A stretch of 32,175 nucleotides of DNA from Nocardia shimofusensis NBRC 100134 (GTDB taxonomy: Bacteria > Actinomycetota > Actinomycetes > Mycobacteriales > Mycobacteriaceae): positions 1-32,175 of the forward strand of contig NZ_BDBT01000041.1 of NCBI RefSeq assembly GCF_001613125.1. Direction: 5' to 3'. Positions 28,955 to 32,175 of this stretch are shown one piece after another (the stretch's first letter is position 1; each line of letters opens with the position of its first letter). The notes below the pieces were generated by a model. The model ran no database searches. It was not told where the DNA came from and saw only the letters and a program-made list of their open reading frames with translations. A program made the position numbers and the translations under genes.

Positions 28955-30235
28955 ATGGCAGCAACCAGGGTGTACATCGCCAGGCTGGCCGGCCTGGCGG
29001 TGCTCGGACCGGACGGTGAGTCTATCGGCCGCATCCGCGACGTCGTCGTGGCCGTCCGCTACGACCGTCAGCATCCCCGGGTCCACGGCCTGGTGGTCGA
29101 ATTGCCCACCCGGCGGCGAATTTTCGTGCCCATGCTGCGGGTGACCTCGATGGAGCCCGGCATGGTCACGCTGAACACCGGCACCGTCAGCCTGCGCCGG
29201 TTCCAGCAGCGTCCCGGCGAGATGCTGGCGCTGGCCCAGATCGTCGATTCCAAGGTGCGGGTGGCCGACCCGGAGCTGCCCGACCTGTCCGGCGTCGACG
29301 TGTTCGTCATCGACCTGGGCATCGAACAGATCCGCACCCGCGACTGGCACGTCACCCGGGTGGCGGTGCGCGGTCATCGCCGGATCGGGCGGCGCCGCGA
29401 GGTGCACGTGGTGGACTGGAAGCAGGTCACCGGCCTGACTCCCTACGAACTCGGCAGGCCGGGTCAGGACGTCACCCGGTTGCTCGGCCAGTTCGAGGGC
29501 CTTCGCGCCGCCGATGTGGCGCACATGTTGCGCGAACTGCCGGAGAAGCGCCGCGTCGAGGTCGCCGAGGCGCTCGACGACGAACGCCTCGCCGATGTGG
29601 TGCAGGAACTGCCCGACGACGACCAGGTCGACCTGCTCGGCCACCTCGAGGTGCGTCGCGCCGCCGACCTGCTCGAGGCGATGGACCCCGACGACGCCGC
29701 CGACCTGCTGGGCGAATTGCCCACCGGGGAACGCGAATCGCTGCTGGCGCTGATGGACCCCGAAGAATCCGAACCGGTCCGGCGGCTGCTGCAGCACTCC
29801 CCCGACACCGCGGGCGGCATGATGACCCCGCGCCCGATCGCGGTCACCGCGTCCACGACCGTCGCCGAAGCGCTGGCGCGGGTGCGCAATCCCGATCTGA
29901 CGCCCGCGCTCGCCTCGATCGTCTTCGTGGTCCGCCCGCCGACGGCGACACCGACGGGCCGGTATCTGGGTTGTGTGCACACTCAGCAACTTCTCCGCGA
30001 GCCGCCCGCGCATCTGGTCGGCGGCATCGTCGACACCGACCTCGCGCCGTTGCGCCCGGACGCCACACTCGGCGCGGTCACCCGCTATCTCGCCACCTAC
30101 AACCTGGTGTGCGGACCGGTCGTCGACGGGGAGAACCACTTGCTCGGCGCGGTCAGCGTGGACGACGTGCTCGACCATCTGCTGCCCGAGGACTGGCGCG
30201 AGACCGAACAACGCGAAGGGGTGGCCGCGCCGTGA
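28955..30235 (+). CDS. PRC-barrel / MgtE N-domain / CBS protein without a channel, 426 aa
   Basis: Residues ~1-80 and ~85-170 look like PRC-barrel-like beta domains (ARLAGLAVLGPDGESIGRI; FVIDLGIEQIRTRDW, HVTRVAVRGH). An MgtE N-terminal superhelical domain follows (about 180-285), with its repeated LRELPEKRRVEVAEAL, VQELPDDDQVDLLG and MDPDDAADLLGELP units, then a CBS pair (about 285-415) starting LLQHSPDTAGGMMTP. The five-helix Mg2+ channel of true MgtE is absent, so this is a soluble metal- or nucleotide-sensing relative, as in mycobacterial Rv1232c. Its stop overlaps the GTG of the DUF1003 gene, so the two are coupled and the membrane partner may be that protein. Leaderless start at 28955. 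Confidence 0.88.
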   Translation: MAATRVYIARLAGLAVLGPDGESIGRIRDVVVAVRYDRQHPRVHGLVVELPTRRRIFVPMLRVTSMEPGMVTLNTGTVSLRRFQQRPGEMLALAQIVDSKVRVADPELPDLSGVDVFVIDLGIEQIRTRDWHVTRVAVRGHRRIGRRREVHVVDWKQVTGLTPYELGRPGQDVTRLLGQFEGLRAADVAHMLRELPEKRRVEVAEALDDERLADVVQELPDDDQVDLLGHLEVRRAADLLEAMDPDDAADLLGELPTGERESLLALMDPEESEPVRRLLQHSPDTAGGMMTPRPIAVTASTTVAEALARVRNPDLTPALASIVFVVRPPTATPTGRYLGCVHTQQLLREPPAHLVGGIVDTDLAPLRPDATLGAVTRYLATYNLVCGPVVDGENHLLGAVSVDDVLDHLLPEDWRETEQREGVAAP

Positions 30236-30825
30236 CCGACAAGACCGCGTCCCGCCGGCGCCTGGACACCCCCATGCTGACCCGCTACCGGGTCGGTTGG
30301 GACGCCGACGCGCTCGCGCGCGGCAGCGAACGAGTGGCCCGCTTCCTCGGCACCGGCCGCTACCTGGCCATTCAGACCGTGATCGTGGTGATCTGGATCC
30401 TGCTCAACGTGTTCGCGGTGTCGCTGCGCTGGGACCCCTACCCGTTCATCCTGCTCAACCTGGCCTTCTCCACCCAGGCCGCCTACGCGGCGCCGCTGAT
30501 CCTGCTCGCGCAGAACCGGCAGGACAATCGCGACCGGGTGTCGCTGGAGGAGGACCGGTTGCGTGCGGCGCAGACCAAGGCCGACACCGAGTTCCTCGCC
30601 AGGGAACTGGCGGCGCTGCGACTGGCCGTCGGCGATGTCGCGACCCGCGACTATCTGCGGCGCGAACTGGACGAAGTACGCGAACTCCTCGAACGCATCG
30701 AGACGGCGAGCGGCGGCGCGGACACCGAGGCGCGGCCGCCGAAATCCGGCAAGCTCAGGAAGAAGAGCGCGGGCGCCGGGGCTCCAGCGAAGATGCAGCA
30801 CACCCCGCCCGGCACCGACGATTGA
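30232..30825 (+). CDS. DUF1003 membrane protein, 197 aa
   Basis: GTG at 30232 overlaps the previous stop (GTGA). The DUF1003 core is clear: ARFLGTGRYLAIQTVIVVIWILLN, then the WDPYPFILLNLAFSTQAAYAAP helix, and LILLAQNRQDNRDR. Two membrane helices lie at about residues 45-62 and 70-92. The C-terminal region is a charged coiled coil (EEDRLRAAQTKADTEFLARE, then RRELDEVRELLERIE) and a basic, disordered tail. Function is unknown. The fixed pairing with an MgtE_N/CBS protein suggests the CBS protein docks on this coiled coil, by inference. Confidence 0.9.
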   Translation: MTDKTASRRRLDTPMLTRYRVGWDADALARGSERVARFLGTGRYLAIQTVIVVIWILLNVFAVSLRWDPYPFILLNLAFSTQAAYAAPLILLAQNRQDNRDRVSLEEDRLRAAQTKADTEFLARELAALRLAVGDVATRDYLRRELDEVRELLERIETASGGADTEARPPKSGKLRKKSAGAGAPAKMQHTPPGTDD

Positions 30826-30944
30826 TCGGAAATGCTCAACAACATACTGACTCCTGGGTAGCCTGGTGTCCGTTGTCCGAAGCGCGCCCAGGGCAAGTGG
30901 TGGTGCCGGGCCGCTCCCACGACGTAGAGGATTGGTGTGGCCGA

Positions 30945-32175
30945 ATGCGCGTTTCTGCTCCGATAACGATGTCGGCCCTCGTAGTTGCCGGTTTGGTCGC
31001 CACAGGTTCGGTGGCCCACGAGCCCGCCTCGGACGAACCACCCGCGACGCGGGAGGCGCTGCTGGCCGCCGCCACGGCGAATCCGGGCGCACACGATCGG
31101 ACGGCGGCGGATCCCGACTCGACATCCTCGTCCACGGTCGGACTTCTCCCGGTCGCTCCGGACACTTCCCGCAAACTTCGAGCAATGGATCCGACGGCGG
31201 ACGCGGGCCTGCCGCCGTTCGCCGGAGCGGTTCCGCTGCGCGAGATCTCGCTTCCCAACACCGGCGGCGTGCTCGGCATCCCGGAAATCGTGCTGGCCGC
31301 CTACCGTAATGCCGAATTGGCGATGGAATCCGCGATGCCCGGCTGCGGACTGCGCTGGAACCTGTTGGCAGGCATCGGACGCATCGAATCCGCGCACGCG
31401 AGCAGCGGCCGCACCGACGCCGCGGGCACCACGGTCTCACCGATCTTCGGTCCGGCGCTGGACGGGACACTGCCGGGCAACGAGATCATCAAGGCAGCCG
31501 ACGGTGGATACGTGCGGGCGATCGGCCCGATGCAGTTCCTGCCCTCCACGTGGAGCCGGTATTCCGCGGACGGCAACGGCGACGGCGTCGCCGATCCGCA
31601 CAATGTCTTCGACTCGGCGCTGGCCGCGGGCAAATACCTGTGTTCCGGCGGGCTGGATCTCGCCGATCCGCAGCAGGAATTGCGCGCGGTGCTGCGCTAC
31701 AACAATTCGATGGCCTATGCCGCCGACGTGCTGAGCTGGTCGGCCGCGTACCGCACCGGCGGCGCGCCCAGGCAGGTCACGATCGCCCCGGACCTCATCC
31801 CGCCGGGCTCGGCCCCGATCCTGGCCGCGCCGTCCCCGGACATGACCGCGGTCGACACCGAGGCGCCCACGACCACACCCGCGCCGAAGGACCCCACCGA
31901 ACTGCCGCCGGGCACCACGCTCACCCCCGGTGCCACGCCCGAGCAGGCCATGATCCACATCCCCGGCCTGCCGCCCATCCCCTGCGGCATCTTCTGCCCG
32001 CCACCGGCCCCGGTGGACCCCTGCCTGGAAGCGGCTGTTCCGGCGCCGATGCCCGACCCCGTCGTGCCCGCGCGACCGCTGTCGCCCGGACGCGAATTCG
32101 GCGCCCAGCAGCCCGCACCCGCCGAGCCGGCCGCGCCCGCCCAGGAGGCCGGTCGGCCGAACCCGGCGTGCCAGG
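30945..32175 (+). CDS. Secreted lytic transglycosylase-like protein, partial at the right edge, at least 410 aa
   Basis: ATG at 30945 gives a signal peptide (MRVSAPITMSALVVAGLVATG, VAHE afterwards); the frame is open to the end of the window. The catalytic domain is an MltB/SLT-like lytic transglycosylase (about 105-270), which cleaves the glycan strands of peptidoglycan. The catalytic Glu148 is in LAGIGRIESAH, GPMQFLPSTW is at 194-203, an Asp-rich DGNGDGVADPHN loop (209-220) may bind Ca2+, and RYNNS and an LSWSAAYR end follow. A Pro/Ala/Thr-rich tail with two Cys (PCGIFCPPP) comes after. It resembles mycobacterial Rv1230c in position after the DUF1003 gene. No close Shine-Dalgarno was seen. 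Confidence 0.88.
   Translation, partial: MRVSAPITMSALVVAGLVATGSVAHEPASDEPPATREALLAAATANPGAHDRTAADPDSTSSSTVGLLPVAPDTSRKLRAMDPTADAGLPPFAGAVPLREISLPNTGGVLGIPEIVLAAYRNAELAMESAMPGCGLRWNLLAGIGRIESAHASSGRTDAAGTTVSPIFGPALDGTLPGNEIIKAADGGYVRAIGPMQFLPSTWSRYSADGNGDGVADPHNVFDSALAAGKYLCSGGLDLADPQQELRAVLRYNNSMAYAADVLSWSAAYRTGGAPRQVTIAPDLIPPGSAPILAAPSPDMTAVDTEAPTTTPAPKDPTELPPGTTLTPGATPEQAMIHIPGLPPIPCGIFCPPPAPVDPCLEAAVPAPMPDPVVPARPLSPGREFGAQQPAPAEPAAPAQEAGRPNPACQ

Noticed and set aside
28901..30211. N-terminal extension of the CitE-like frame by 437 codons
   Set aside because: The extension is antisense to the MgtE_N/CBS gene. A perfect AGGAGG before the ATG at 28900 sets the start.

Overview
The window is high-GC DNA from an actinomycete, most likely a Nocardia or close relative in the Mycobacteriales. 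This rests on the base composition, frequent GTG starts, several TAnnnT -10 boxes placed 6-7 nt before a start codon (leaderless transcripts), a FadD15-type acyl-CoA synthetase, and a right-hand gene block that resembles the mycobacterial Rv1229c-Rv1234 neighbourhood (YflT-like stress protein, MgtE_N/CBS protein, DUF1003 membrane protein, secreted lytic transglycosylase). No tRNA, rRNA, insertion sequence or CRISPR array was seen.

Left 5 kb (1-5100) is accessory and decayed. It holds the 3' end of a basic coiled-coil protein whose coding signal changes frame near 735, a possible 36-codon gene, and an acidic orphan protein. Next is a visibly AT-richer two-gene minus-strand segment whose upstream gene is cut off near 2480. 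A relic of an SF1 (UPF1-like) helicase follows, with a degraded phospholipase D-like domain and a Cys-rich tail in another frame. This runs into the 3' half of a DUF4365 gene, which overlaps an intact 397-codon gene of unknown function. The DUF4365 + 397-aa pair is the best candidate here for an uncharacterised, possibly defence-related module, but its first gene is broken in this genome.

5.1-9.0 kb holds small regulator/enzyme units: an alpha/beta hydrolase + ABM-type monooxygenase operon divergent from an AraC regulator, a SnoaL-like protein divergent from a MerR regulator across a clear dyad, and a small membrane protein.

9.0-15.2 kb is a lipid or ketone catabolic block: TetR regulator, Baeyer-Villiger monooxygenase, SDR dehydrogenase, HSL-type esterase and long-chain acyl-CoA synthetase. 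The combination recalls the mycobacterial mymA operon. The TetR and monooxygenase genes diverge across a palindrome that overlaps apparent leaderless promoters on both strands.

15.2-20.9 kb: an HxlR regulator divergent from a RidA-like protein lacking the usual substrate-binding Arg, a membrane-anchored molybdopterin oxidoreductase, a PadR + DHA2 efflux pump operon, and a small secreted protein.

20.9-25.6 kb: an orphan glycine-betaine-type substrate-binding lipoprotein preceded by 18-bp tandem repeats, an NAD-type malic enzyme with a strong terminator, and a fumarate-reductase-type flavoprotein.

25.6-32.2 kb: a small membrane protein, PHP phosphoesterase, SUFU-domain protein and YflT-like stress protein on the minus strand, then a CitE-like lyase divergent from MgtE_N/CBS + DUF1003 genes, and finally a secreted lytic transglycosylase running off the right edge.
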